A DNA stretch of 64,000 bases from Pseudodesulfovibrio hydrargyri (GTDB taxonomy: Bacteria; Desulfobacterota; Desulfovibrionia; Desulfovibrionales; Desulfovibrionaceae), in the NCBI RefSeq assembly GCF_001874525.1, contig NZ_LKAQ01000004.1, positions 683,531 to 747,530 on the forward strand, given 5' to 3'. A program made the position numbers and the translations under genes. The notes beneath the pieces are model-generated. The model did no database searches. It saw nothing but the letters and a program-made list of their open reading frames with translations, and was not told where the DNA came from. Shown here piece by piece: positions 51,389-60,383 of the stretch (position 1 is the first letter of the stretch; each line of letters opens with the position of its first letter).

Positions 51389-52687
51389 GTGCGTATGGAA
51401 CAGGAACAGCCCAAGAAACGGACCTGGTCCAGGCTGGCGGCGGTGCCCCTGGCCGTGGCCTGTGCGGCGGTGCCTCTGGGGACCCTGCTTTCGCGGTTCG
51501 CCGGTCCCGGCCCGGAGGGGTCGCCGTATTTGCCCTGGCTGATCCTGGCGGCCCTGGGCACGGCGCACGCCATCCTGTTCCGGCGCTCGGGTCGACGGCT
51601 GCGGACCCGCTTCTTCCTGGAGTTGGCCATGTTCGCCGGGCTTGCGGCCGTCGTGGTCCGGCATCGCGAGGTCCTCCTTTTCAAGCTGGGAAATCTCACG
51701 CCCTTGCTGCCGGAACTGACGCCGGTGATCATGCTCGGCTTCTGCTGGCTGTGGGTCCTGACCTTCGGAACGCCGGACCGGGCGGCCTTCCAGCGGTGGG
51801 GGGCGGCGCTCGGACTGGTCTGCGTGCTCGACCTGGCCGTGGAGGCGTTCATCTACCGGGCCGCGCCCTCCCTGCGCTGGATCGGCGACGCCAACCTGCT
51901 GGCCGGGCTGCTGCTGGTCTGCCTGTGCGCCTCGCTCAGGCCCGGACCGGCGGACAACGGACTGCATGAGCCGGACCAGGGCAAGCCGGTGTACCGGGCC
52001 CTGATCCTGGCCGGATTGCTGGCCACCCTGTCGCGCACCGGGCTGTTCGCCGCGGCCTGGGTCTATGTCTTTTTCGGCCGGGGCGGGCGGATCCTGCGCG
52101 CGTCCGTGTTCCTGGCCTGCCTCGCGGCCCTGGCCGCGACCTTCCTGCTGCCGGTCACGCCCTCGGACCTGGCCCGGTACGTGGACTACTGGCTGTGGGC
52201 CAAGTCCATGGTCCTGTTCTCGCAGGACCCGTCCGTCCTGATCGCCGGGCTGCCTCTGAACCGCGCCCTGCCCTTCGCCTTTCCGCCCGAGATGATCCCG
52301 GTCTGGGAGCGGGTCGCGGAAACGCCCGCCCTGTTCGGCGCGCATCTGAACCAGGTGCCGTCCTTCTGGCTGCGCTGCATCCTCGGCTGGGGGGCCATCC
52401 TGCCCGCTGCCTGCCTGGCCGCGCTGTTCATCCTGGTCTTCCGGCGGCCGACGCGCATGGGCGCCGGGCTGACCGCCGTCCTGTTTGTCCAGGGCATGTC
52501 CACCCCGCTTTTCTATGAACCGTCCACGGGCGCGGTGGCCGGGCTGGGCCTGATCCTGGCCTTGTCCGCGCCACGGAACGCGTCCCTGTCCGGCCTCGGC
52601 GATCCTGGAAACGGACGGGCCGAACCGGTCCCCGAACCTCAAACCGATGACGATCCGGCCCGCGAACCGGGCATGCGCCCCCTCTAG
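51389..52687 (+). CDS. Multi-pass membrane protein, O-antigen ligase/polymerase-like
   Basis: About 432 aa with ten or more membrane segments. It has the general layout of Wzy/WaaL-type proteins: many N-terminal helices, a larger soluble segment (about 265-330, LARYVDYWLWAKSMVLFSQDP...) and two or three final helices. The stretch ILAGLLATLSRTGLFAAAW resembles the conserved SRTG-type motif of O-antigen ligases. The ending is hydrophilic and Pro/Glu-rich. The start is uncertain: GTG 51389 lies 9 nt after GAGG, and TTG 51383 or ATG 51395 are alternatives. No glycan genes are adjacent, apart from a possible sugar mutase at 63331. Confidence 0.6.
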   Translation: MRMEQEQPKKRTWSRLAAVPLAVACAAVPLGTLLSRFAGPGPEGSPYLPWLILAALGTAHAILFRRSGRRLRTRFFLELAMFAGLAAVVVRHREVLLFKLGNLTPLLPELTPVIMLGFCWLWVLTFGTPDRAAFQRWGAALGLVCVLDLAVEAFIYRAAPSLRWIGDANLLAGLLLVCLCASLRPGPADNGLHEPDQGKPVYRALILAGLLATLSRTGLFAAAWVYVFFGRGGRILRASVFLACLAALAATFLLPVTPSDLARYVDYWLWAKSMVLFSQDPSVLIAGLPLNRALPFAFPPEMIPVWERVAETPALFGAHLNQVPSFWLRCILGWGAILPAACLAALFILVFRRPTRMGAGLTAVLFVQGMSTPLFYEPSTGAVAGLGLILALSAPRNASLSGLGDPGNGRAEPVPEPQTDDDPAREPGMRPL

Positions 52688-52706
52688 GCCGGAGCTGCGA
52701 GCGAAC

Positions 52707-53891
52707 ATGACGAAATTTTCCGACACGGCCCCCATCCTGGTGACCTGCCCCAGGGACATGCCCGAGTACCTCCAGGCGGAGCTCACTCGGCTCGGCTTTT
52801 CCCGGACCATCCCCCTGGACGCGGGCGTGGAGGTCCACGGTTCGCTGGACGACTGCATGCGCCTGAACCTGTGGGTGCGCACCGGCCACCGCGTGCTCTT
52901 CGAGCTGAAGCGGTTCCGGGCCTTCGACGCGGACGAGCTGTACCGCGAGGCGAAACGGATCGCCTGGGAGGAGTACATCCCGGCGGACGGCTATTTCCGG
53001 GTGGACGCGTCGGTGCGCGACACCACGGTCAACGACGCGCGCTTCGCCGGGCTGCGGGTCAAGGACGCGGTGGCCGACCGGTTCACGGGGCTGACCGGAG
53101 CCCGGCCGGACTCGGGCCCGGACACAAGCGGGGTCTGCCTGTTCCTGCACTGGCGCGAGAACCGGGCCACGCTCTACCTGGACACCACGGGCGAACCGCT
53201 GCCCCGGCGAGGCTACCGCAAGCGGCCGCACAAGGCGCCCATGCAGGAGACCCTGGCCGCGGCCTGCGTCCTGGCCTCGGGCTGGCCCGGGCTGGCCGCC
53301 GAGGGCGGCCATTTCATCGCGCCCATGTGCGGGTCCGGCACCCTGCCCATCGAGGCCGCGCTCATGGCCATGAACGGCGCGCCGGGGCTGTTGCGCGACG
53401 AATTCGCCTTCATGCGCGTGGTCGGCTACACCCCCGAGGCGTGGGACGACCTGCTCGGCCAGGCAGAGGACGCGGAGGTCCCCGAGATCAAGGGGCGGAT
53501 CATCGCCACGGACCACGACCCCGAGGCCATCGAGGCGGCCAGGGACAACGCCCGCCTGGCCGGGGTGGGCGACTTCATCGAATTTCAGGTCTGCGACTTC
53601 ACCGAGACCGAGGTGCCGGAAGGGCCGGGCGTGGTCATGCTCAACCCGGAATACGGCATGCGCCTGGGCGAGATCGAATCGCTCAAGGCGGTCTACAAGG
53701 GGATCGGCGACTTCTTCAAGCGGCGCTGCGGCGGCAAGGCCGGATTCATCTTCACCGGCAACATGGACCTGGCCAAGTGCGTGGGATTGCGCACCAAGCG
53801 GCGGCGCGTCTTCTGGAACGCCAAGATCGAGTGCCGTCTGCTGGAATACGAACTCTACGCCGGGACGAAAAAGGGCGGCGGCCCGCAGTAG
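52707..53891 (+). CDS. THUMP-domain class I RNA methyltransferase (RlmL/YcbY N-terminal type)
   Basis: Probably a guanine-N2 methyltransferase acting on 23S rRNA, 394 aa. The N-terminal THUMP-containing part is at about 1-160 (LVTCPRDMPEYLQAELTRLGF; DARFAGLRVKDAVADRF). LYLDTTGEPLPRRGYRKRPHKAPMQETLAAACVLASGW follows in the typical order, then APMCGSGTLPIEAAL (SAM site) and LNPEYGMRLGE in the place of NPPYG. It matches the RlmL N-terminal half; the RlmK half of E. coli RlmKL is absent. ATG 52707 was chosen by homology; GGAG is 12 nt upstream. Nineteen bp after the preceding gene. Confidence 0.88.
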   Translation: MTKFSDTAPILVTCPRDMPEYLQAELTRLGFSRTIPLDAGVEVHGSLDDCMRLNLWVRTGHRVLFELKRFRAFDADELYREAKRIAWEEYIPADGYFRVDASVRDTTVNDARFAGLRVKDAVADRFTGLTGARPDSGPDTSGVCLFLHWRENRATLYLDTTGEPLPRRGYRKRPHKAPMQETLAAACVLASGWPGLAAEGGHFIAPMCGSGTLPIEAALMAMNGAPGLLRDEFAFMRVVGYTPEAWDDLLGQAEDAEVPEIKGRIIATDHDPEAIEAARDNARLAGVGDFIEFQVCDFTETEVPEGPGVVMLNPEYGMRLGEIESLKAVYKGIGDFFKRRCGGKAGFIFTGNMDLAKCVGLRTKRRRVFWNAKIECRLLEYELYAGTKKGGGPQ

Positions 53892-53982
53892 GCAGGCATC
53901 GCGGGGAGCGATGGGGGCCATCGGGAAAAGCCCTGCTCCGGGGGTGGATTATTCGCACGTTCGCGAGTATACCCCACCGACC

Positions 53983-54867
53983 ATGAAGCAATCCCTGACC
54001 TATACCTACGTCCTGCTCGTGTTGAGCATGATGCTGTGGGGCGGCACCTGGGTGGCCGGACGCGTCCTGGCCCAGTCGGTGCATCCCATGACCGCCGCCT
54101 TGCTGCGCTTCGGACTGGCCTCGATCATCCTGCTGTACATGTGCTGGCGGGCCGACGGGCGGCTGCCCCGGCTGAGACGCGACCAGATCCTGCCGGTGGT
54201 CTTCCTGGGTGCCACAGGGGTCTTTGCCTACAGCTATTTCTTCTTCACCGGCCTGCAGACCATCTCGGCCGGACGGGCCGCGCTCATCGTGGCCTGCACG
54301 CCCGTGTGCATCGCCGTGATCTCGGCCCTGTTCTGCGGGGAACGGTTCAGCCCCCTGCGCGCGGCCGGGGCGCTCATCTCCCTGATCGGCGTGTCCGTGG
54401 TCATCGCGGACGGCGACCCGCTGGCCCTGCTGGCCGGAGGCGTGAGCCGGGGCGACTTCATGATCCTCGGCTGCGTGGCCAGCTGGACCGCCTACACCAT
54501 GGGCGGGCGAGCGGTCATGAAGCACCTGCCCCCGCTGACCTCGGTGGCCTGGTCGAGCTTCACCGGCACCCTCATGCTCCTGCCCGCGGCCCTGGCCGAA
54601 GGGCTCGTCGCGGACCTCGCCAACGTCCGGCCCGTTGACTGGGGCTGCGTGATCTTCCTCGGCTTCCTGGCCACGGCCCTGGCCTACTACTGGTACTACC
54701 GGGCCATCAGCATCATCGGCGCGTCCCGGGCGGGCATCTTCATCAACATGGTCCCGGCCTTTGCCGTGCTGACCGGCTTTCTGCTCCTGGACGAGCCCAT
54801 CCACCTCTCCCTGGCCGTGGGCGGATTCATGGTCATCAGCGGCGTGTACCTGACCAACCGGGCCTGA
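53983..54867 (+). CDS. EamA/DMT-family transporter
   Basis: Inner-membrane transporter with ten segments, 294 aa. It opens YTYVLLVLSMMLWGGTWVAGRV, typical of EamA proteins. The first repeat holds FGLASIILL and SYFFFTGLQTISAGRAALIVACTP. The second holds ALAYYWYYRAISIIGASRAGIFINMVPAF. The substrate is not predictable. ATG 53983 was chosen because MKQSLTY gives a normal first helix; ATG 53911, with GGGGAG close by, is the alternative. It lies between the RNA methyltransferase and slyX. Confidence 0.85.
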   Translation: MKQSLTYTYVLLVLSMMLWGGTWVAGRVLAQSVHPMTAALLRFGLASIILLYMCWRADGRLPRLRRDQILPVVFLGATGVFAYSYFFFTGLQTISAGRAALIVACTPVCIAVISALFCGERFSPLRAAGALISLIGVSVVIADGDPLALLAGGVSRGDFMILGCVASWTAYTMGGRAVMKHLPPLTSVAWSSFTGTLMLLPAALAEGLVADLANVRPVDWGCVIFLGFLATALAYYWYYRAISIIGASRAGIFINMVPAFAVLTGFLLLDEPIHLSLAVGGFMVISGVYLTNRA

Positions 54868-54939
54868 CCGGGCCCGGCCGCAAAGGCCGTTGCCAACCCC
54901 GCGCCCATGGCGCATACTCGCCCCAGCAAGGAGGACGGC

Positions 54940-55149
54940 ATGGACGACAGGATAGAACGGCTGGAGAGCCTGGTGGCGCTCCAGGACCGGACCATGGAAA
55001 AGCTGAGCGACCAGATATTCGATCAGCAGAAGCAGATCGAGGACCTCAGGCGGCTGGTGGAACGGCTGGCCAAGAAAGTCCGCGCCCTGGACGAGGAGAT
55101 CGAAAGCTCCGGACCGGCGGACGTGCCCCCGCCCCACTACAACGGTTAG
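54940..55149 (+). CDS. slyX: SlyX family protein
   Basis: A 69-aa coiled-coil protein. The whole sequence is the SlyX pattern: RIERLESLVALQDRTMEKLSD, heptads to about residue 52, and the diagnostic C-terminal PPPHY (VPPPHYNG). The function of SlyX is not established in any organism. ATG 54940 has AAGGAGG 5 nt upstream. Eight bp before the cupin gene, so they are probably co-expressed. Confidence 0.93.
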   Translation: MDDRIERLESLVALQDRTMEKLSDQIFDQQKQIEDLRRLVERLAKKVRALDEEIESSGPADVPPPHYNG

Positions 55150-55157
55150 GGGGGAGC

Positions 55158-55670
55158 GTGAACACACCGACCGCCAGGGAAATCATCGAGTATCTCGGCC
55201 TGAGCCCCCACCCCGAAGAGGGCGGCTGGTTTAGGGAGACCCACCGGGCCGACGAGTCCCTGCCCCACGAGGTGCTGCCGGACCGGTACGCCGGGCCGCG
55301 CGCCTTCGGCACGGCCATCTATTACCTGCTCACGCCCGACACGTACTCGCACATGCACCGGCTCGTCTCGGACGAGACCTTCCACTTCTATGCGGGCGGC
55401 CCGTGCGAGATGCTCAGGCTCCACCCGGACGGGGCGGGCGAGACCGTTCTCTTCGGCAACGACGTCCTGGCCGGACAGCGCCCGCAGATAGTGGTCCCAC
55501 GCGACTGCTGGCAGGGGCTGCGCCTGCTGCCCGGCGCGGACTTCGCGCTCATGGGCTGCACCGTGGCCCCGGGCTTCGAATACGAGGACTACGCCCACGG
55601 CGACCGCGCCGAACTGATATCCCGCTACCCTCAATTCCGCGAACAAATCATCCGTCTGACCGCTGCATAA
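55158..55670 (+). CDS. Cupin superfamily protein (DUF985)
   Basis: A 170-aa single-domain cupin of the DUF985 type. Residues such as LSPHPEEGGWFRETHRA at the start, TAIYYLLTPDTYSHMHRLVSDETFHFYAG in the middle and RDCWQGLRL...LMGCTVAPGFEYEDYAHGDRAEL at the end are typical. The histidines in HMHR and the glutamate following could hold a metal. No reaction is firmly known for this family. The start is GTG 55158 behind GGGGGGAG. Confidence 0.9.
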   Translation: MNTPTAREIIEYLGLSPHPEEGGWFRETHRADESLPHEVLPDRYAGPRAFGTAIYYLLTPDTYSHMHRLVSDETFHFYAGGPCEMLRLHPDGAGETVLFGNDVLAGQRPQIVVPRDCWQGLRLLPGADFALMGCTVAPGFEYEDYAHGDRAELISRYPQFREQIIRLTAA

Positions 55671-55676
55671 CCTCCC

Positions 55677-55730
55677 GCGCCGCAGGCGCAAAACGGGATG
55701 CAAGGGGGCGAGCCCTTGCCCGCCGGAGGC
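55677..55730 (+). repeat. Family B-like repeat B6, with a nearby hairpin
   Basis: CGCGCCGCAGGCGC, AAAAC, then GCAAGGG-GGCGAG-CCCTTGC and CGCCGGAGGC; a short, diverged member. Farther on, GGGGCGCGT...ACGCGCCCC (55791-55820) forms a separate hairpin. No T-tract follows either. The 55671-55867 interval holds no gene. Confidence 0.6.
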
Positions 55731-55867
55731 GAAGTCACCCGTCAACCGCCGCGCAGCGGCCTTCATCTACTGATCTCTCCCCATGGGAGGGGGGCGCGTC
55801 CCCCGAAAGGAACGCGCCCCGTGTTGAGGTGGGAAGGTAGGGATGACAATATGCTTCGTTGCCGGGT

Positions 55868-56302
55868 CTAGGCGGCGGGCGCTTCGGGCCAGGCCACGGC
55901 ATGGGGGAACCCGGCCTGTTGCGGCACGTCGCGCAGGGCTTGGCGGGTGGCGGCCCAGAGCGTCTTTTCCGCATCGTCAAGCGGCGCGTCGGCCAGCTGG
56001 GTCCAGTCGCTCTCGGCCAGCAGCCGGTCCCGTTCGATCCGGAGGGCTTCGGCCACGGCCTCGTCCCGGGCCGCCTCGTCCAGCACGGCGCTGACTACGG
56101 CCTCTCGAAAGACCAGGTCCTCGCCCTTGACCCACTCGGTCTCGTAGGCGGTGAACGGCTCGCGCTTGAACGGCATTGCCTCGTTGTAGCCGATCCCGTC
56201 GCGCTGGGCCGGGGTCAGGTCCGCGAAGTCGCGGACGTATCCCGCGTATTCCACGCGGGCCGGGGGATTGTGCCGGTATGTTCCGTCAGGGTATTTCCAC
56301 AT
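55868..56302 (-). CDS. Phage tail assembly chaperone-like protein
   Basis: A 144-aa protein with the pattern of the Phage_tail_APC family: RDRLLAESDWTQLADAP, then KTLWAATRQALRDVPQQAGFP and a final VAWPEAP. It opens with MWKYPDGTYRHNPPA, seen in fibre-assembly chaperones that match the last tail-fibre gene. It lies 11 bp after the large tail gene and is the last gene of a leftward five-gene phage-like set. It probably aids folding or assembly of the fibre encoded just upstream. Confidence 0.8.
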   Translation of the reverse strand: MWKYPDGTYRHNPPARVEYAGYVRDFADLTPAQRDGIGYNEAMPFKREPFTAYETEWVKGEDLVFREAVVSAVLDEAARDEAVAEALRIERDRLLAESDWTQLADAPLDDAEKTLWAATRQALRDVPQQAGFPHAVAWPEAPAA

Positions 56303-56313
56303 GATTGTTCTCC

Positions 56314-58881
56314 TTAGAAGGCGTTTCGGTATTTGGATTGTCTGACCAGGCCCAGGCCGAGGTATTCCTCGCCGTTGGCGTTGAACGCGTTGGCACCCGT
56401 CAGGGGTTTGAAGCCGGCTGAAGCCATGACCAGGGCGTCCGCCACGGCCTCGGCCGTATCGTCATGAGGGTGCAGGGTCCTGTCCATGGGGTTGTAAGGG
56501 TTGCGGAGGACATCGAGATTGTTCCAGCCATAGGCTTGGTTGCGGGCGCGCAAAAACTCTATGCGCTCGACCACTCCGGCCGTCGGGCAGAAAGGTCCGT
56601 CCACGGAACCGTTGCCCGTGTAGTGCAGCTCTTCGATGAATTCCGTCCTGCCGAACAGGAAGGCGACGTAATTTCTCCCTGCGGCGTTGGAATCGGCGTA
56701 CCCGCCGCCCACAGCGAACTGGGTGGGCGTGGGCGAGGCGTTCCCCCACACGCCTGTGGTTTGTCCGGTGGCGTACGCCAGATCTATGCGCTTGTCGGCC
56801 CCGCAAATCTCCCAATAGGTGGACTTGTCGCTGATGCCGGACCGGCCGAACGCGGCAAACATGAACGGGACCCGCCCAAGCCCGTGGTCCACCTTCTGCA
56901 GGGCGGTCCCGTCGCCGGTGTAGGTCGCGATGTCGAATCCCGTGTCCGCCCCGGCCCGGATGACCGTGACGGAATAGGTCCAGCCGTATACCATCATCTC
57001 CTCCGGGATGGTGATGGAGTTACCCGACACGGTAACGGGCTGGGAAAGCACAACCTCCCCATCCGCCAAGGCGGGGTCGATGTAGCGGTCCAGCCCGCAG
57101 ACCGTGTTGACCCAATACCACGGCTGCGCGCCGAGCCCCTTGAGGACCAGAAGCCAATCCTCGTTTTCCGCGTCAAAGCCCACGTCCACGCGCGTCTCAG
57201 GAACGCCCGTACAGAACTCCACCTCCCCTATTGCCGGCCCGAGCCCGGCGTCGCCCGCGGAGCGTATTCTGACGCAATATGCCCTGTACGGGGTCGAGTG
57301 CGGGGCCTGAATGGCCTTTTGCCCAAGATAGCCGGACTTGTCGTTGAACGTGAGAGACACCCCAAGCAACGTCCATTCCGGGTCGCCCGTGGGATCGTCG
57401 TTGGTTCCGCACATTTCCAGCCACATGCCCGCAGGGTTGTTTTGTCCCCAGAATCCGGCGTTGGCGGTGGAGGTGCATACCGCCCCCTGCCAGACGGCTT
57501 CGTTGCCGACGCCGAGGTCAAGCCCGATTATGCCGGTTGTTTCACCGGGGCCATAGGCCGCGTCCGTCCCCGCGTTTTGGACCTTGATACCGTCGAACGC
57601 GGCGGCGTTCCCCCCGGCGCTCACCAGGTTGCCGAACACGGTTGCCCCGCTCGGGTCCGCGCGCGTGGTCCCGGTGTACGCACGGGCAACGAACGTGGAC
57701 ACATGGTAATGCGCGGACGGATCCAATATGGCAGGCTCGGGCCGGGATGCGTCGCACAGCGGCAAAAAGCCTTCCGGCGGCGTGCAGGCATACCCGTTCT
57801 GCCCGAAGTCGACCGTGGAAGTTCCCACGGAATCGAGCATGGCCACAGCCGCAAAGGTCATCCCGCTGTTTGCCGAGAATGTCGGAGAGGTTCCGGCAAC
57901 GGGGTCTCCGCCGCCGAACCACGCGGAATCGTTCTTGCGAACCCACGCGTTTCCGGTTGCCGGGTCAACCGCCAGGCCGAACACATCCCAAGCGTATGCG
58001 TCTCCCCACGCCCCAAGATTGGAGCTTCCCCCGGCATGGTACAGGTACAAGTTGCCGTTCAACGACTGTATCCCCCAACCATCCGCAGAGTCCCCTGGGT
58101 ATGTGACAGAGGACATCGACACAGGGTCAACCAATATTCCGGCAATAGCGTAATTCTGAGCGCTCAGATTTCCGAGCGTCACCTCAAAGTAGAACGGTTG
58201 GTCAAGGCCGATTGTGGATATTCCGCAACCCCAGGGAGCGCCGGACCCAGCGCCGCCAATGACCAGATTGCCGCCGGAAAGCGCCGCTTCACCGGTCGTC
58301 GACGCCAGGGGGTTGAGGGTGGCGTAATTATTCGTCGGCGTGTCCACGGACTGGACGGCCCCGGGCAACGTCCAATGGTTCCCGTTGCCGGACCTGTCCG
58401 CGCCCAGGTCGGCGGCGTCGGTGAAGTCGAGCAGGGCTTGCGGGGCCAGCCCACCCAGGCTGCGCGGCACCCACAGACCGGCCACCGCGCCGGATGGCTG
58501 GTAAAAGGCGGTAAAGTCCAGCGCCTCCTCCACCACGACCAACCGGGAAACGTACCCCTTGACCGTTCCGGCGAACGCGGTCAGCGCCTCGGACAGGAGC
58601 CCGGCGTAGGTCGCGGCCGTGATCGTGTAGCTGCCAAGCTCCACGTCCTGCCTCCAGACCGTGACCGTGGTTCCGGCCTTGCACACGGTCAGCAGATAGT
58701 GATGCGTCGGGTCGCACAGCGGATGGGCCGTGTCCACTGCCGTCGGTTTCCAGCCCAGGGCCACGGTCGCGTTCGCCGCCACGGCCCCGGATGACGAAAA
58801 GCCGTTCTCGCACAGGGCGGCATGGGCTATGGGCACCGCATAAACGCCGCCCCGGCCGCCGGTTTCCTTGGGAGTCAGCAC
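56314..58881 (-). CDS. Large phage tail fibre-like protein with SPRY-like domain
   Basis: An 855-aa protein. Around residues 190-370 is a SPRY-like beta-sandwich (GLDQPFYFEVTLGNLSAQNYAIAGI; DVFGLAVDPATGNAWVRKN). Near 650-790 is a domain common at tail-fibre ends (IATYTGDGTALQKVDHGLGRVPFMF; CGADKRIDLAYATGQT). These look like receptor-binding or carbohydrate-binding parts. The start is GTG 58881, 6 nt after GGAGG and 1 nt after the stop of the upstream gene; the longer frame beyond it is out-of-frame upstream coding sequence. Codon use has more AT than neighbouring host genes in places. Confidence 0.7.
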   Translation of the reverse strand: MLTPKETGGRGGVYAVPIAHAALCENGFSSSGAVAANATVALGWKPTAVDTAHPLCDPTHHYLLTVCKAGTTVTVWRQDVELGSYTITAATYAGLLSEALTAFAGTVKGYVSRLVVVEEALDFTAFYQPSGAVAGLWVPRSLGGLAPQALLDFTDAADLGADRSGNGNHWTLPGAVQSVDTPTNNYATLNPLASTTGEAALSGGNLVIGGAGSGAPWGCGISTIGLDQPFYFEVTLGNLSAQNYAIAGILVDPVSMSSVTYPGDSADGWGIQSLNGNLYLYHAGGSSNLGAWGDAYAWDVFGLAVDPATGNAWVRKNDSAWFGGGDPVAGTSPTFSANSGMTFAAVAMLDSVGTSTVDFGQNGYACTPPEGFLPLCDASRPEPAILDPSAHYHVSTFVARAYTGTTRADPSGATVFGNLVSAGGNAAAFDGIKVQNAGTDAAYGPGETTGIIGLDLGVGNEAVWQGAVCTSTANAGFWGQNNPAGMWLEMCGTNDDPTGDPEWTLLGVSLTFNDKSGYLGQKAIQAPHSTPYRAYCVRIRSAGDAGLGPAIGEVEFCTGVPETRVDVGFDAENEDWLLVLKGLGAQPWYWVNTVCGLDRYIDPALADGEVVLSQPVTVSGNSITIPEEMMVYGWTYSVTVIRAGADTGFDIATYTGDGTALQKVDHGLGRVPFMFAAFGRSGISDKSTYWEICGADKRIDLAYATGQTTGVWGNASPTPTQFAVGGGYADSNAAGRNYVAFLFGRTEFIEELHYTGNGSVDGPFCPTAGVVERIEFLRARNQAYGWNNLDVLRNPYNPMDRTLHPHDDTAEAVADALVMASAGFKPLTGANAFNANGEEYLGLGLVRQSKYRNAF

Positions 58882-58882
58882 T

Positions 58883-59878
58883 CTACACCTCCATGTTCTG
58901 CAGGGACACGATGGTCTTGCGCGCGTTGTACTGTTCCAGGACGATGCGGATCTCCCCGGCGTCCGGCTTGGGCGACGGCAGGAAACCGTCGTTCTTGTAG
59001 CTCGCGGCCAGGGAAAGGGCGTTGCCTCCGGGGTAGACGTGGAAGACGTAGGTCCCGTCATAGGGCAGGGGGACGTCGCTGAACAGGCTGTCGCCGGTCA
59101 GCATCCAAGCCACGTGGTTGCGGTCCACCGCCAGGCCGGACAGGTCCGGTCCCGAGTGGACCTGGGCGTCGTCGCCGTAGGCGGCCCGCAGCAGGCCGGG
59201 CCGGTTCGCCTTGAGCAGGGCAACGTCCGCGGGCTCGGCCCCGATGGCGGCCAGGACCTCGGCCTCGTCCTCGCACCCGGCCACGGTCACGCCCACGGCG
59301 CCGAAGCCGAGGTTGAACAGGGCCTCGGCCGGGTTGTCCGCGTTGGTGCCGCCCTGGCTGATGGGCACGGGAACGGTCAGACCACCCGCTCCGGCCACGT
59401 CCTTGTTGACCAGGTTGTCGCCGCTGGCGTTCCAGGCGAGCACCAGGTCCGGGCCGGGTTCGGGCAGGTTCACGCCGGTCACTGCCGAGGAGATTCGGAA
59501 GGTCAGGGCGCGATCCAGCTTTTCGGCCAGGGCCTGGCAGATCATGGTCAGCTTGTCCAGGGCGGCTTCGTGGGTGGCGGCCGGAAAGGCGTCGTTCTCC
59601 ACGTAATCCACCTCCTGGACCAGGGCCGGTTCACGGCTGACGACCACGGTCTGGCCCGCTTCGGGAGGGCTGGCCAGGACGCAGGTCCCGCCCATCTGTT
59701 CCCCGACCCCGGACAGGTTGTAGTCGATCCCTTCGTACCGGGGCCGCTCCAGGCCGTCCCGATCGATGACCAGGACCCGGATGTCCTCGTTGCGCAGGAA
59801 CATGAACGGTACCGGGAAGGTGTCCGTGGACCCGTCGCCCGCATAGATCGCCTTGGTTTCGGTGGAGGAAATGGTCAT
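58883..59878 (-). CDS. Phage tail fibre N-terminal (T7 gp17-type) protein
   Basis: A 331-aa protein whose first about 130 residues match the tail-attachment domain of T7-like tail fibres: YAGDGSTDTFPVPFMFLRNEDIRV, then YNLSGVGEQMGGT and VVVSREPALVQEVDY. The rest has a collagen-like linker (PVPISQGGTNADNPAEALFNLG) and a beta-rich end (YVFHVYPGGNALSLAASY). It should join the fibre to the short tail. It ends 1 nt before the start of the large fibre-like gene, implying coupled translation, so the two may form one composite fibre. Confidence 0.82.
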   Translation of the reverse strand: MTISSTETKAIYAGDGSTDTFPVPFMFLRNEDIRVLVIDRDGLERPRYEGIDYNLSGVGEQMGGTCVLASPPEAGQTVVVSREPALVQEVDYVENDAFPAATHEAALDKLTMICQALAEKLDRALTFRISSAVTGVNLPEPGPDLVLAWNASGDNLVNKDVAGAGGLTVPVPISQGGTNADNPAEALFNLGFGAVGVTVAGCEDEAEVLAAIGAEPADVALLKANRPGLLRAAYGDDAQVHSGPDLSGLAVDRNHVAWMLTGDSLFSDVPLPYDGTYVFHVYPGGNALSLAASYKNDGFLPSPKPDAGEIRIVLEQYNARKTIVSLQNMEV

Positions 59879-59880
59879 GC

Positions 59881-60348
59881 TCAGTTCCTCCCGTAGATCT
59901 TGGACCCCATGGACAAGGTCGAGCGCGCGGGCGAGACGTTCTCGTCGATGCGCAGCGCGTTCGCGCTGCTGCGGGCCGAGCGCAGGCCGGACCGGGCATT
60001 CATCTCGCCCTTGAAGAGAACGTCCTCCTCGGCCTGGCGGTCCTTGAGCCGCTCGGCGTCGCGGATGAGCGCCTTGGACCCGGACATGGCCAGTCCCGAG
60101 CCGCCCCAGCCCGCGTTGCCCCGGGAACGGACCCGTTCGCGCTCGCCCCGGAGTCCGGCGGCGTCCTGCACGGCCCGCCGCCGGGTGTCGTGGGCCGCAC
60201 CCGCCGCGTCGGTTTCGATGAGCGCGGCCCGGTCCCTGGCGTTTGAGGCAGCCGTTTTTTGGCTGTTCCGATCGCCCAAAAAGTCCGTCACGTCGCTGAA
60301 CAGGTCGACTCCCTGTTGCAGCACCTGCGTGGAAGCTTGATTTCCCAT
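59881..60348 (-). CDS. Alanine/arginine-rich phage virion-like protein
   Basis: A 155-aa, very hydrophilic, helical protein (ASNARDRAALIETDAAGAAHDTRRR; GGSGLAMSGSKALIRD). No catalytic motif. The glycine/serine patch and Ala/Arg-rich helices resemble the small internal virion proteins of short-tailed phages that help eject DNA, but similarity is only of style. ATG 60348 follows GAGAGGA. It sits between the nozzle-like gene and the fibre gene, 2 bp before the latter. Confidence 0.55.
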   Translation of the reverse strand: MGNQASTQVLQQGVDLFSDVTDFLGDRNSQKTAASNARDRAALIETDAAGAAHDTRRRAVQDAAGLRGERERVRSRGNAGWGGSGLAMSGSKALIRDAERLKDRQAEEDVLFKGEMNARSGLRSARSSANALRIDENVSPARSTLSMGSKIYGRN

Positions 60349-60383
60349 GGTTATCCTCTCTTTATGGTTCGGGTTGTTCCCGG

